A stretch of DNA of 64,000 bases from Pseudomonas sp. ok272 (GTDB taxonomy: Bacteria; Pseudomonadota; Gammaproteobacteria; Pseudomonadales; Pseudomonadaceae). The stretch spans positions 290,981 to 354,980 of the forward strand of contig NZ_FOCB01000002.1 of assembly GCF_900109995.1 (NCBI RefSeq), in the 5' to 3' direction. A program made the position numbers and the translations under genes. The notes beneath the pieces are model-generated. The model was given only the letters and a program-made list of their open reading frames with translations, was not told the DNA's origin and did not search any database. The number at the start of each line of letters is the position of its first letter. The first letter of the stretch is position 1. Positions 9,456 to 18,128 of the stretch are shown here, piece after piece.

Positions 9456-9848
9456 TCAGCTCAACAGCCCTGCGTCCACCTCATAAATCCCGCGCGCCGC
9501 TCGAACGGGCACCGGCGGCGTAACAGGCCGCACGTCACTCAGCTCCCAGGCCAGCCAGCCTTGCTCAAAGGAGTTGGCACAGGCTGCCTGCATGTCCGCC
9601 AGGACAAACGGGCGCACGGCCGTGACCCGAACGATGGCCACCGCCAGGCCGTCCTCATCCTCATCGCCCTCGGCATGCAGAAAGCGCCCGTTCTCGACGA
9701 TCAACAGATCCTCGGTGGGCGCCAGTCCAGGCTGCCAGCGCCGAACTTCAAGGGTCTTGTCGCCACAGGCGATGCGGCTGCCGCTGGGGCGCACGATGGA
9801 TAAGGCCTTGATGGTGTTCTCCTTGAAGGGGGTCGTAGTCATACTCAT
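9456..9848 (-). CDS. ASCH domain protein
   Basis: About 130 residues. The N-terminal segment ALSIVRPSGSRIACGDKTLE followed by VRRW matches the ASCH signature (LSIxxPxxxxIxxGxKTxExRxW) of the PUA-like superfamily, which binds RNA or acts on modified nucleosides. An acidic loop (EGDEDEDG) is conspicuous. Two closely spaced ATGs (9848 and 9842) could be the start; neither has a good Shine-Dalgarno site, and a longer reading to 9932 is possible but less like the family. The function within the superfamily cannot be set from sequence. Confidence 0.75.
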   Translation of the reverse strand: MSMTTTPFKENTIKALSIVRPSGSRIACGDKTLEVRRWQPGLAPTEDLLIVENGRFLHAEGDEDEDGLAVAIVRVTAVRPFVLADMQAACANSFEQGWLAWELSDVRPVTPPVPVRAARGIYEVDAGLLS

Positions 9849-9962
9849 CGAAACAAAGGCTAGCCGGGCACTATAAACATCTCCCAGGCGCTGGGCCGGG
9901 GATTTTTTTACCCGTTCAACCGCCGTGTACACTGCCCACCCTTATTCAAGGGACACGTTGCC

Positions 9963-10517
9963 ATGCACAGGATTGCACGCTGTTTTGTCGTGTTACTGAC
10001 GCTCAGTGGTTGTACCGACTACAAGTGGGGCCACAACTGGCGCACTGAGGCGCCGGGAGGCTGGACGGACGAAACCAAGGTCGAGAGCATCCGGAGCGTA
10101 TTCCTCACAGCCACGTGCCAGGGCACCCCGCTCACCGTGGGCGTAGAGCGCATGGACGCAACCACGCTCGTCGCGTTGTTCTTCATCCCCCTGTTCCCAA
10201 GCTCCCTCGACCAACCCTACCCCTTGCTCATCCAGGTCAAGCACAAGGATCTCAAGCACTGCCCAACCCCCGCCCAGAACCCCTTGCTGCTGAAAATGGA
10301 CGGCCGGCTCATCACCGACTTCGAGACCACGCGCAACCAGGAGGATGGGGTGTGCATCATGCGCCCGGCGGCACGACAATTGGACGGCAACACCCTGTCG
10401 ATGGAGATCAACCCGAACGTGTTGCCCTGCGCCGTGGCCCCGGCGACCCTGAAAAAGAGTCGCTACGCCTGCATGCGCGCTATGCAGTTTGGCGGCTCTG
10501 CCCGGTGTGAGGACTAG
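9963..10517 (+). CDS. Putative lipoprotein of unknown function
   Basis: 184 residues with a classical lipobox: a short basic start, a hydrophobic core and LSGC with Cys17 as the predicted acylated residue. The mature part is soluble and contains several cysteines. I do not recognise a family. The last four bases overlap the convergent membrane hydrolase gene, so the two 3' ends interlock. Confidence 0.7.
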   Translation: MHRIARCFVVLLTLSGCTDYKWGHNWRTEAPGGWTDETKVESIRSVFLTATCQGTPLTVGVERMDATTLVALFFIPLFPSSLDQPYPLLIQVKHKDLKHCPTPAQNPLLLKMDGRLITDFETTRNQEDGVCIMRPAARQLDGNTLSMEINPNVLPCAVAPATLKKSRYACMRAMQFGGSARCED

Positions 10518-11053
10518 CTGCGCTTCGCCGGCCACAGCCCTCGACCGGCCAGGATCGCGGCGGCCAGGCCCAGGGTCGGCAGCCACACCCAATAGAGCTC
10601 CGATTGCATCACCGCCCATCCGCGCTGACTCAAAAAGCGTGTCAAGCCGATGGGTGAAACCTCAATCGGCGTGAACGGCATGAACCACCGCAGGTCACTG
10701 AAAGGCCAGAACAGGGCCACGCCCAGGCCGCCATCGGTACAGGCATCGAGCAGTGGATGGGACAGCGCCGCCAGGAACAGAAAGCCGATGCACCGCCCGG
10801 GGCTGGTCTGCAGGGATTTATGAAACAGGCTCACCAGGCAACTGATGGCCAGGGCAAACAGGATCGAATGAGAAGCACCGCGATGGCCCCAGGTGTCGGT
10901 ATAGGCGATGCCGAGTTTGAACGACACCACATCCAGGTCCGGTAGTGCAGCCAGGACCGCACCCGCGATCAGTAACCTTGCGCTGATGCAGCGCCGTCCC
11001 AGTGCAGCCCCGACAATCAGGGGCACGACCGCATGGGTGATGATGGTAGGCAT
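10514..11053 (-). CDS. YdjM/DUF457-type membrane-bound metal-dependent hydrolase
   Basis: 179 residues starting MPTIITHAVVPL. The early THA motif, ALPDLD at about 37-42, GHRGASHS at about 56-63 and LSHPLLDACTDGG match the DUF457/YdjM-type hydrolases, whose His/Asp residues are thought to bind metal at the membrane. Several hydrophobic helices are visible. The gene starts 55 bp after the desaturase stop and is probably the last gene of the lipid operon upstream. Its substrate is unknown. Confidence 0.8.
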   Translation of the reverse strand: MPTIITHAVVPLIVGAALGRRCISARLLIAGAVLAALPDLDVVSFKLGIAYTDTWGHRGASHSILFALAISCLVSLFHKSLQTSPGRCIGFLFLAALSHPLLDACTDGGLGVALFWPFSDLRWFMPFTPIEVSPIGLTRFLSQRGWAVMQSELYWVWLPTLGLAAAILAGRGLWPAKRS

Positions 11054-11107
11054 GGAGCGTGGTTCCTCAAGGTGGTCATGGGGATAAAAGCTGAAGGGGG
11101 TCGGCGG

Positions 11108-12193
11108 TCAAGCATCCGGTGCCTTGTTCGCGCCCATCGCACTGAGGAACCGCTGTTGCAGCCTCAGCATTTCACGGGGCCCGATACGCTGGTACGCAAG
11201 GCCAAAACGGGGCGCCACCTCGCTGATGATCTGGCTCAGGGCCGGATAATGGCGGTGGCTCCAGTGGGGGAACAGATGGTGCGTCAAGTGCAGGTTCGCC
11301 CCGCCCACCCAGTACCCCAGCCAGCGCGGCGTGGTCTGCCAGTCAATGGTGGTCGCAAACACGTGGTGATAGCGGCCGTGGGGCAACTCGCCACTGTACG
11401 GCGCCCGGTAGAACTTCGCCTTGGCCCAGTGGGTGCCGATGATCAGCATCACGAACAGCAACGACGAGAGCATCTGGCTGACCAGGTAAACCAGCACGAT
11501 GTCGAGGGCGCTGAGGGTCGGGGGTAGCACCCAGAGCGGAATCAGCAAGGCCAGGGTCAGGTGCAGGCCCTTGCCCAGCACAAACAATCCCCAGCCGCGC
11601 ACGCCGTGCTGCGCCATGCGCCGGGTCACCGGGGTTTGCCCTGCCCGGTCCAACCAGTCGAACAGCCAGATGTAATACGGGAAGGTCATGGCCGCCACCA
11701 ATGGCCAGTAAAAGCGCTGTACGCGCATAAAGGGCTTCCAGCGCTGGAAAGGCGTCTGGCGTAGCACCCCGTTTGGCTCGATGTCGAGGTCGTAGCCCTC
11801 GACGTTATTGTGCCCGTGGTGAAAGATCACGTGCCGCACCCGCCAACAGTCAGGGTCAAGACCCAGCGGGATGCTGACCATGACGTTGAGCCAGCGATTG
11901 GCCCAGCGCCGTTTGAAAAAGGCATTGTGGGACGCGTCATGGACCACGTTGACCGTGATCAGCATGGCCGTGAAAATGAAGCCCAGGTAATAACCAAAGT
12001 ACCCCCACCCCGTGGATTGCTGCAGGCTCATGCCGTAGAACCCGGCACCTGCCAGCACCAGCAGGCCTAACTTGACGATCATCCCGGCATCGGCAAAACG
12101 GTGATCGCGATGCGCCGCCAGGTAATCGTTGGCCGCCTGCATCAGCGCCTTGTGCACATCCGCGTCATCACGCTGGAACGCCAACGGCTTCAT
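11108..12193 (-). CDS. Membrane fatty acid desaturase (first of two paralogues)
   Basis: 361 residues. The three His clusters of the membrane desaturase/hydroxylase superfamily are seen: HDASHNAFF, HHGHNN and LTHHLFPHWSHRHY. They ligate the di-iron centre that inserts double bonds or hydroxyls into acyl chains. Hydrophobic pairs lie around residues 40-85 and 165-245. Its ATG overlaps the stop of the upstream paralogue (ATGA), showing translational coupling. It is clearly related to its neighbour along its length, so tandem duplication is likely. Position and substrate specificity cannot be read from sequence. Confidence 0.88.
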   Translation of the reverse strand: MKPLAFQRDDADVHKALMQAANDYLAAHRDHRFADAGMIVKLGLLVLAGAGFYGMSLQQSTGWGYFGYYLGFIFTAMLITVNVVHDASHNAFFKRRWANRWLNVMVSIPLGLDPDCWRVRHVIFHHGHNNVEGYDLDIEPNGVLRQTPFQRWKPFMRVQRFYWPLVAAMTFPYYIWLFDWLDRAGQTPVTRRMAQHGVRGWGLFVLGKGLHLTLALLIPLWVLPPTLSALDIVLVYLVSQMLSSLLFVMLIIGTHWAKAKFYRAPYSGELPHGRYHHVFATTIDWQTTPRWLGYWVGGANLHLTHHLFPHWSHRHYPALSQIISEVAPRFGLAYQRIGPREMLRLQQRFLSAMGANKAPDA

Positions 12194-13287
12194 GGTTGAA
12201 CCAGGGGCGCTTGCCCCATCTGGCGCAGGAACTGTTGCTGTTGCCTGAGCAGTTCACGATAGCCAATGCAGCGATAGTCCATGCCGTGTTGCGCCGCCAG
12301 GCGCTCAATGATGGCTGCCAGCGCCGGGTAGTGACGATGGCTCCAACCGGGGAACAGGTGATGGGTTAAATGATAATTCAGCCCACCCGTGAAATGACGC
12401 AGCCAGCGTGGCGTGGTCAACCAGTCGCACGCGGTGGAGAAGTTGTGCCGATACCAGCCATGGGGCATCACCGCGGTCTCCGGCACAGGGTAAAACTGCG
12501 CCTGTGCCCAATGCGTGCCGAGCAGCAAATACACCACCAGCAACGAGGCACACATCTGGCTCACGGCATACGCCAGCAGCACCGTCGACACGTCGATGCC
12601 ATTGAGCGGAGCCACGATCAACGGCACGCCCAGGACCAGGAGCACATGGCCGACCTTGCTGGCCAGGAACACGGCCCAGCCCCGGCGCCCCGGCAGCACG
12701 TGCTTTGCGGCCAGCGGCGTTTTCCCCAGGCGATCCGACCAGTCGAAGATCCAGGCGACATAGGGCAGTGACAACGCCGCGATCAACGGCCAATATCGGT
12801 GTTGATAGCGCATGTGCGCCCGCCAACGCTGGAACGGTGTCTGCCGGAAGATCCCGTTCTCTTCGGTGTCCAGGTCGTAGTGTTCGACGTTGGCGTAGAC
12901 GTGGTGAAAGTCGACGTGGCGCACCCGCCAGAAATCCGGGTCCACCCCCAACGGCAGCGTGACCAGGCGCCCTACCAGGCGGTTGGCCCACGGTGCACGG
13001 AAGAACACGTTGTGGGAGGCGTCATGATTGACCACCACGTTGAGCAACATGCCCATCATCACAAACAGGAAGTAGCACCCGAAAAATGCCCACGCGTCGT
13101 GCTGCATCAGGCTCAAGGCGTAGAACCCCACGCACAGCACCAGCAGCGCCAAGGCCCTGGCGAGCAGCCAACCATCGGCATAACGGTGGTCATCCGCCAG
13201 ATAGGCGCGAGCCGCGCGCTTGAGTGCTTGATGGAAAGCCTGTTCACCGTCGGCGGGAAAGGCCAGGGGCCTGAGTGACTCAACCAT
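12190..13287 (-). CDS. Membrane fatty acid desaturase (second paralogue)
   Basis: 365 residues, same fold and order as the adjacent desaturase: NHDASHNVFF, a central HHVYANVEHYD and LTHHLFPGWSHRHY. The spacing of the His boxes is conserved between the two copies, so both should be active di-iron enzymes. The start overlaps the end of the fatty-acid hydroxylase gene by 8 bp and the stop overlaps the next ATG by 4 bp. Two desaturases in series could act at two positions of one unusual acyl chain; this is inference. Confidence 0.88.
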   Translation of the reverse strand: MVESLRPLAFPADGEQAFHQALKRAARAYLADDHRYADGWLLARALALLVLCVGFYALSLMQHDAWAFFGCYFLFVMMGMLLNVVVNHDASHNVFFRAPWANRLVGRLVTLPLGVDPDFWRVRHVDFHHVYANVEHYDLDTEENGIFRQTPFQRWRAHMRYQHRYWPLIAALSLPYVAWIFDWSDRLGKTPLAAKHVLPGRRGWAVFLASKVGHVLLVLGVPLIVAPLNGIDVSTVLLAYAVSQMCASLLVVYLLLGTHWAQAQFYPVPETAVMPHGWYRHNFSTACDWLTTPRWLRHFTGGLNYHLTHHLFPGWSHRHYPALAAIIERLAAQHGMDYRCIGYRELLRQQQQFLRQMGQAPLVQP

Positions 13288-14419
13288 GGGGTTGCTCCAG
13301 CACAGACGCAGCGTCGGATCGCCGCCTGGCGCACGACCACAACACCGTCATGCCGTGCAGGCCCAGGGCGAGCAACACCACCTGCCAGTACCCCTGCGAC
13401 CACCCCAGCAGCCCGAGAAACAGCAGTGGCAAGCCCAGCGTAATCAGCAGCCAAGCGATCACACTCAGGGTACGTCCCTGCACCATGCCCGCCAGCGCCA
13501 CCGGCCCCAGCGCCAACAGGCTGAACAACGCGACTTGTGGCCAATGTACCTGGGTATAGCCGTAGCCATACGTGTAGACATAGGCAATCACCCCGGCGAA
13601 CACCAGCAGCGCGCCACTGAACACCGTCAGGTTCGAGCAACGCCAGCGCCCGGCTTTATCGGACACGGTCACTGGCAGGCGCAGGTAGCGCAACAACGGC
13701 ACATTGCTCGCCCAGAAGGGGTTGGCAGACGGCTTGGTGCCGCCTACGCCATAGTCGAACGGCGCTGCGGGCAAGCTCGGGCAGAAAGTCCCGAACAGCT
13801 TGTCCCAGAAGATGAAACTGCCGCCAAAGTTCTTGTTCGAGTAGGCCATGTCTTTGACGTGGTGCACCCGATGGTGAGCCGGCGTGACAAAGATCGATTC
13901 CAGCAAACCCAGCTTGGGCGTCAGCGCACTGTGGTTAAACAATTGAATGGTGTAGTGCAGGATCGACACCGTGACAAACACCGACAACGGTACCCCCAGT
14001 ACGGCCAACAGCAGGAAGAACGGGATCGAGGTCAGTGACGAGTACCACGAGTTGCGTACCCCCAATGACAGGTTGAAATGCTCACCCTGGTGGTGAACCA
14101 CGTGCACCGCCCACAGCACACGCAGGTAGTGGTGGGCTCGGTGCAACCAATAGAAACCGAAGTCCCAGGCAAACAGCGCAAACACCCAGGTCAGCACCGG
14201 TGGCCATGACTCGAACAACGCGAGGCTGAAGTGGCTGGCGACATAGCCGTAGCAGGCGATTTCCAGCCCACGGAACAACCACAGCATGAGATGCCCGGAG
14301 TTCAGGTTGAACATCACGTCATGCCAGTTGACTGCCTCGTGCCGGCGCCACTGCACAATCAGCATCTCGCCAATCACCACCAGCAGCATGAACAGGATGG
14401 GGAACGCCAGGTCGATCAT
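13280..14419 (-). CDS. Sterol desaturase/fatty acid hydroxylase family protein
   Basis: 379 residues. The His-rich motifs WLHRAHH, HVVHHQGEHF and HHRVHHVKD fit the FA_hydroxylase (sterol desaturase, ERG3-like) family. Four or more membrane helices are in the N-terminal half; the last ~100 residues are further hydrophobic helices (about 285-365) beyond the usual domain, an extension of unknown role. The ATG at 14419 overlaps the PAP2 stop by one base (TGATG) and has AGGAG about nine bases upstream. In bacteria such enzymes hydroxylate acyl or polar lipid chains. Confidence 0.85.
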   Translation of the reverse strand: MIDLAFPILFMLLVVIGEMLIVQWRRHEAVNWHDVMFNLNSGHLMLWLFRGLEIACYGYVASHFSLALFESWPPVLTWVFALFAWDFGFYWLHRAHHYLRVLWAVHVVHHQGEHFNLSLGVRNSWYSSLTSIPFFLLLAVLGVPLSVFVTVSILHYTIQLFNHSALTPKLGLLESIFVTPAHHRVHHVKDMAYSNKNFGGSFIFWDKLFGTFCPSLPAAPFDYGVGGTKPSANPFWASNVPLLRYLRLPVTVSDKAGRWRCSNLTVFSGALLVFAGVIAYVYTYGYGYTQVHWPQVALFSLLALGPVALAGMVQGRTLSVIAWLLITLGLPLLFLGLLGWSQGYWQVVLLALGLHGMTVLWSCARRRSDAASVLEQPHG

Positions 14420-15036
14420 CACACTTCTCCTCTGAGCGCACGATAGCGGCTCACGTCCAGGCGTCGGGCCAACCCTGCGGCCACCAGCGCCAACAGCGCA
14501 CCGCTGACCAGGTCAATCAACAAGTGGCGGCGTAGCTGCAGGATCGAAAAGCCTATCGCGACCGCCCATGCGATGAGCAACACCGTCCTCAACGTGTGCC
14601 GTGCATCGCCCAAGGCCCATACGGCGAGTACCGTCAGGGCCATGTGCAGGGAGGGCAGGCAATTCTGCTTTGAGTCGAACTGCGCCAAGGCACCCAATAC
14701 CGCTGAACTGAGGGTGGTGCCGTGATCGAGCGGATAGACCATGGTCGTCGGCCACGCCAGATACACCGCCCCCGCCCCGATCGCCGTCAGTTGCATGGCC
14801 CTGGCCAAGGGTTTGACCCGTTCCATCGGGGCCAGCAGGTAAGCCAGTGGGATCAGGATGAAGAACGACAGGTACAACCAGATGGCGTGCGGGCTGAATG
14901 GGATCAGGCGATCAATCAACGAAGGCGAGATCACCGTCCCCGTACCTTGAAAGCGGTCCGTGAGGTTGTAAACCAGCCCCACACATCCCCAGCCCAGCAG
15001 CATGTGCCACAACCTGGGAAGAATGGCCTTGATCAT
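14419..15036 (-). CDS. PAP2-family membrane lipid phosphatase
   Basis: 205 residues with about six membrane helices. The motif NCLPSLHMALTV around residue 117 and LRRHLLIDLVSG around 170 match motifs 2 and 3 of PAP2-like lipid phosphatases and phosphotransferases, including the CLPSLH variant seen in inositol-phosphorylceramide-synthase-like members. The ATG overlaps the adenylating-enzyme stop as ATGA, so an upstream in-frame extension is unlikely to be translated. It could dephosphorylate or transfer a head group on the lipid made by this operon. Confidence 0.82.
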   Translation of the reverse strand: MIKAILPRLWHMLLGWGCVGLVYNLTDRFQGTGTVISPSLIDRLIPFSPHAIWLYLSFFILIPLAYLLAPMERVKPLARAMQLTAIGAGAVYLAWPTTMVYPLDHGTTLSSAVLGALAQFDSKQNCLPSLHMALTVLAVWALGDARHTLRTVLLIAWAVAIGFSILQLRRHLLIDLVSGALLALVAAGLARRLDVSRYRALRGEV

Positions 15037-16316
15037 GGGGTCACCTGCCGAATGATTCGCCGTCGCTTGCGATCGAACGCCGGCATCACCGCCTGCACCG
15101 ACAACTGCCACTCCAGCACCTGCGTGTCGATGCCCTGCCGCTCGAACGCGGCGACCAATTGCGTGCGACAGCGTTCCAATGCCTGCTGCGAGCAGTCGGC
15201 CACGAGCTGCAAACGATTCCCGGCCTGTTGAATCAAGCGGTAGTCGCTGGTCAGCGGCAACGCATTGGCCATGGCCCGCGTGCACAGGTCGGCGAAAATC
15301 ACCTGCGCCTGTCCCTGGTGATTGAGCAGGAGCAGTTGGTCATCGCAGCGGCCTTCTATGCGGTCGATGGCCATGCTCGCTTGCCCGCACGGGCAGGGTT
15401 CGGCCTTCCTGACCAGTACATCGTCGAGCCGGTAGCGCACGATGGGTTGGGTGCTGCGGGTGAAATCGGTGATCAGCGGGGTAAAGCGGTGTTCATCGAT
15501 CCATTGGGGCTCGATATAGAGAAACTCTTCATTCAAGTGCAGCGTGCCGTGGGAACAGGTAGCCGCCAGGAATCCTTCGGTGGCCTGATACACCTCACCG
15601 ATATCGGGGAACACCTGTTCCAGTATCCGTCGATCATGCCGATCCAGGACTTCGGCCACCGAGATCACTTTCTTGACGTTGAGCACCAGTTGCCGATCGA
15701 GAACCGCGAGCGCCAGCGCCCGGAGCACTTGGGCCGGCGCGACGATGATGCTCGGGGCCTGTTGCTGCAAGCGCGGCAGTTGCGCCGAAAAAGGCGCGAA
15801 CAGGTCGTAGAACTCCAGGCTCAGCCAGCGGTTGTTGACGCTGTGGTAGAGGTTGTTGTCCGCGCGTAAAAACAACGCGACGCGCTCACCGGCAAAAATC
15901 CCATCGGGCAACATCTTCGCCAGCATGCCCCCGGCCCAGACCTGTTGCTCGCGCTCACTGACGACAAATACCCCGCGCTGCCCCGACGTCCCGGACGACA
16001 AGCCGACGCTGTAGGCCCCGACCTTGGGGGTGAAGTCACGTTCGGTTTCGCTGCGCCGCGCGCACGCCAGCAACTGATCGCGCTGCAAGTGGGCGGTGTT
16101 CATCTGGTCGAACTGCGCCATCATCAGCGCCTTGTCCATCAGCGGCCACTCGCGCAACGCCAGCTGGCTGTAGGGGCGAAAATACGGGCTCTTTGCCAGG
16201 ACCCGACGAGCAAAACGCTTGAGCTGTCGGGCTTGATAGGCGTCCAGCACAGCGCGATCGGTGAAGGTCAGGCGCCGTGTGCGCCAGTAGTGCCAAAGGG
16301 TCTTCAACACACTCAT
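15033..16316 (-). CDS. F390-synthetase/PaaK-like adenylate-forming enzyme
   Basis: 427 residues starting MSVLKTLWHYW. It has an ATP-binding loop GLSSGTSGQRG and a C-terminal RYRLDDVLV followed by the CPCGQ motif and a short ACT-like tail, the layout of F390 synthetase-related and phenylacetate-CoA-ligase-like proteins. Such enzymes activate a carboxylate as an acyl-adenylate. Its ATG overlaps the stop of the hydrolase gene by 4 bp, which fixes the start. Between a KAS III, a reductase and lipid-tailoring genes, the likely substrate is a long acyl or 3-hydroxyacyl acid, but this is inferred. Confidence 0.82.
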   Translation of the reverse strand: MSVLKTLWHYWRTRRLTFTDRAVLDAYQARQLKRFARRVLAKSPYFRPYSQLALREWPLMDKALMMAQFDQMNTAHLQRDQLLACARRSETERDFTPKVGAYSVGLSSGTSGQRGVFVVSEREQQVWAGGMLAKMLPDGIFAGERVALFLRADNNLYHSVNNRWLSLEFYDLFAPFSAQLPRLQQQAPSIIVAPAQVLRALALAVLDRQLVLNVKKVISVAEVLDRHDRRILEQVFPDIGEVYQATEGFLAATCSHGTLHLNEEFLYIEPQWIDEHRFTPLITDFTRSTQPIVRYRLDDVLVRKAEPCPCGQASMAIDRIEGRCDDQLLLLNHQGQAQVIFADLCTRAMANALPLTSDYRLIQQAGNRLQLVADCSQQALERCRTQLVAAFERQGIDTQVLEWQLSVQAVMPAFDRKRRRIIRQVTP

Positions 16317-17119
16317 AGGTCCCCCTCGTGGCACAGGCGAATGTCGACATGCCCGGCCGCCCACAGCTGGTTCAGGCGGCGGAGCGTGGCGTAATAGGCG
16401 CGAGCGTCTTCCATCAGCAGATTGGCCAGCAGCGAAGGGCCGCGCAGGGTCTGATAACTCTGCGCAGACCACCCGGCGTCACTGGCCAACAGCGTCCAGC
16501 CGGTGTCGGTGAGAATGAACGCGCCGATGTGCCCCGCCGCATGCCCCGGCAAAGGCACCAGGAAGATCTGCCCGTCACTGCCCGGCAGTTCGTAACCTTG
16601 GTCGAACGGTGCCAGGTGCGCGGACAGCCCCACCCTTGGGAAGCTTTCGATGAACTGCACCCGCGCCTCAAAACTCTCCGGGATCAAGCCGGGAATGAAG
16701 GCCTGTTTCAATGCCGAGAACCCACGTAGCGTCCGGGTCTGTTGCCAGCCCTGGCCCGAGCAGATGAAATTGACCGCGTCGAAATCGCGCAGCCCGGCAA
16801 TGTGGTCGGCATGAAAATGCGACAGGATCAGCCCTTCGATGTCATTGCCCGCCAAGCCCGCGCTACGCAGTTGTTCGACCAAAGACTCGCGCGGGTCGAA
16901 GTACACCGGCGTGACCTGGCGGTACACGCGGAAAATGCCGGATTGGGTCTGCGCCTGGAAATGCGTCGAGTAGCCGGTGTCCCATAGCCAGCGACGGCTG
17001 CCCACCTCCAGCAGATAGGCCCGGGCCGGGAACTTGCACACGCGCAGGCCGGCTCCACGTTGGGCCATGCAGGCGATATGGGTGCAGTAGCCCACCTCGA
17101 AGGTGGTGACGTTAGCCAT
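16313..17119 (-). CDS. MBL-fold metallo-hydrolase
   Basis: 268 residues. SHFHADH (HxHxDH) near residue 99 plus a later GH in PLPGHAAGHIG and a SDAG motif give the full metal-binding set of the metallo-beta-lactamase fold. The arrangement resembles lactonases and thioesterases of the AHL-lactonase type. The ATG at 17119 overlaps the reductase stop by 8 bp and is chosen over an upstream in-frame start at 17152. Its place between a reductase and an acyl-adenylating enzyme suggests that it hydrolyses an acyl thioester or lactone intermediate. Confidence 0.82.
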   Translation of the reverse strand: MANVTTFEVGYCTHIACMAQRGAGLRVCKFPARAYLLEVGSRRWLWDTGYSTHFQAQTQSGIFRVYRQVTPVYFDPRESLVEQLRSAGLAGNDIEGLILSHFHADHIAGLRDFDAVNFICSGQGWQQTRTLRGFSALKQAFIPGLIPESFEARVQFIESFPRVGLSAHLAPFDQGYELPGSDGQIFLVPLPGHAAGHIGAFILTDTGWTLLASDAGWSAQSYQTLRGPSLLANLLMEDARAYYATLRRLNQLWAAGHVDIRLCHEGDL

Positions 17120-18128
17120 GCGCCGCCGCTCCCTGTTGCCTGAACCAGGCACCGGTCTGTTCGATCCCCTGCTCCATCGTGTAGCGCGGCGAGTACCCGA
17201 GCTCCTGCGTGGCGCGCACCGGGCTCAGCGTCATGTCGAAGTTCAACGCCGCGACGCTGTAGCGCGTCAGTTGCGGTTCTTTGCCCGTGGCGCAGCTCAA
17301 CAGCTCCAGGCCCCCGGCCAACGCATGCAGCAGTGGGTAGGGAACCGCCTGCAGCCGATAGCGCAGGCCCAGTTGCTCACGCAGCAACAGGTGCAGCATG
17401 TCGGCCAAGCGCATCGGCTGGTGATTGGTGATGTTGTACGCCGCACCGGAAGGCAGCGCAGTGCCACCGCTCGCCAGGTCCATGGCATGCACCACGTTGA
17501 GCACAAAGGTCAGGTCCAGCAGCGCATTGCCACCGCCAGGAAGACGCAACACGCCGCGATCCTGTTCAAGCCGGCTCAGAACCCTGGGCAGGATCACCCG
17601 GTCGTGTGGGCCAAACAGGCCGCGGGGTCGCAAGATAATGTAGGTCGTGCCTGGATAACGCGGCACCAGCGCCTGGATGCCCTGCTCCGCCGCAAACTTG
17701 CTGCTGGCGTAGTGGTTGGCAAAACGTGCGGCACGGTAGCCCTCGTCGATCTCGTGATGAGGCGCAAAGTCGAAATAGATCGCCGGCGTGGAGATATGCA
17801 CGAAGCGCCGAACACCGGCACGCCCCGCTGACTCGGCCAGTTTTTGCGTGGCAACCACGTTGGCCTGGTGGAAATCCTCCTCGCGCCCCCACGGCGAGGA
17901 CTTCGCCGCGCAGTGCCAGACCGCCTCGCACCCGCTCATCAATGCCTGGCACTGTTCGCGGGTCGCGTGGCTGAGGTCCAGCGCGGTGAATTCGGCACCT
18001 TGCGCACGCAAGGCGCTGCCGACCTGGGTATCACGACCGGTGGCGTGCACCTCATGACCGGCGTCGAGCAGCCACTGTGCGGCGTTTCGCCCAAGCCCGC
18101 TGGTGGCGCCGGTCAGCAGGACCTTCAT
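17112..18128 (-). CDS. NAD(P)-dependent epimerase/3-beta-HSD-like reductase
   Basis: 338 residues of the extended SDR type. The Rossmann motif GATSGLGRNAA is at the N-terminus, and the YASSKFAAEQ segment near residue 139 supplies the catalytic Tyr and Lys (YxxxK). It resembles 3-beta-hydroxysteroid dehydrogenase-like reductases, the group that includes OleD of long-chain olefin synthesis, which reduces 2-alkyl-3-ketoacids. The ATG overlaps the KAS III stop by 4 bp. Reduction of the condensation product of the upstream KAS III is the simplest role; orthology with OleD is not proven. Confidence 0.82.
   Translation of the reverse strand: MKVLLTGATSGLGRNAAQWLLDAGHEVHATGRDTQVGSALRAQGAEFTALDLSHATREQCQALMSGCEAVWHCAAKSSPWGREEDFHQANVVATQKLAESAGRAGVRRFVHISTPAIYFDFAPHHEIDEGYRAARFANHYASSKFAAEQGIQALVPRYPGTTYIILRPRGLFGPHDRVILPRVLSRLEQDRGVLRLPGGGNALLDLTFVLNVVHAMDLASGGTALPSGAAYNITNHQPMRLADMLHLLLREQLGLRYRLQAVPYPLLHALAGGLELLSCATGKEPQLTRYSVAALNFDMTLSPVRATQELGYSPRYTMEQGIEQTGAWFRQQGAAAHG

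Noticed and set aside
14419..15285. Longer PAP2 reading frame with ~80 extra N-terminal residues
   Set aside because: The extra part is the shadow of the adenylating enzyme; the ATGA overlap at 15033-15036 marks the start.
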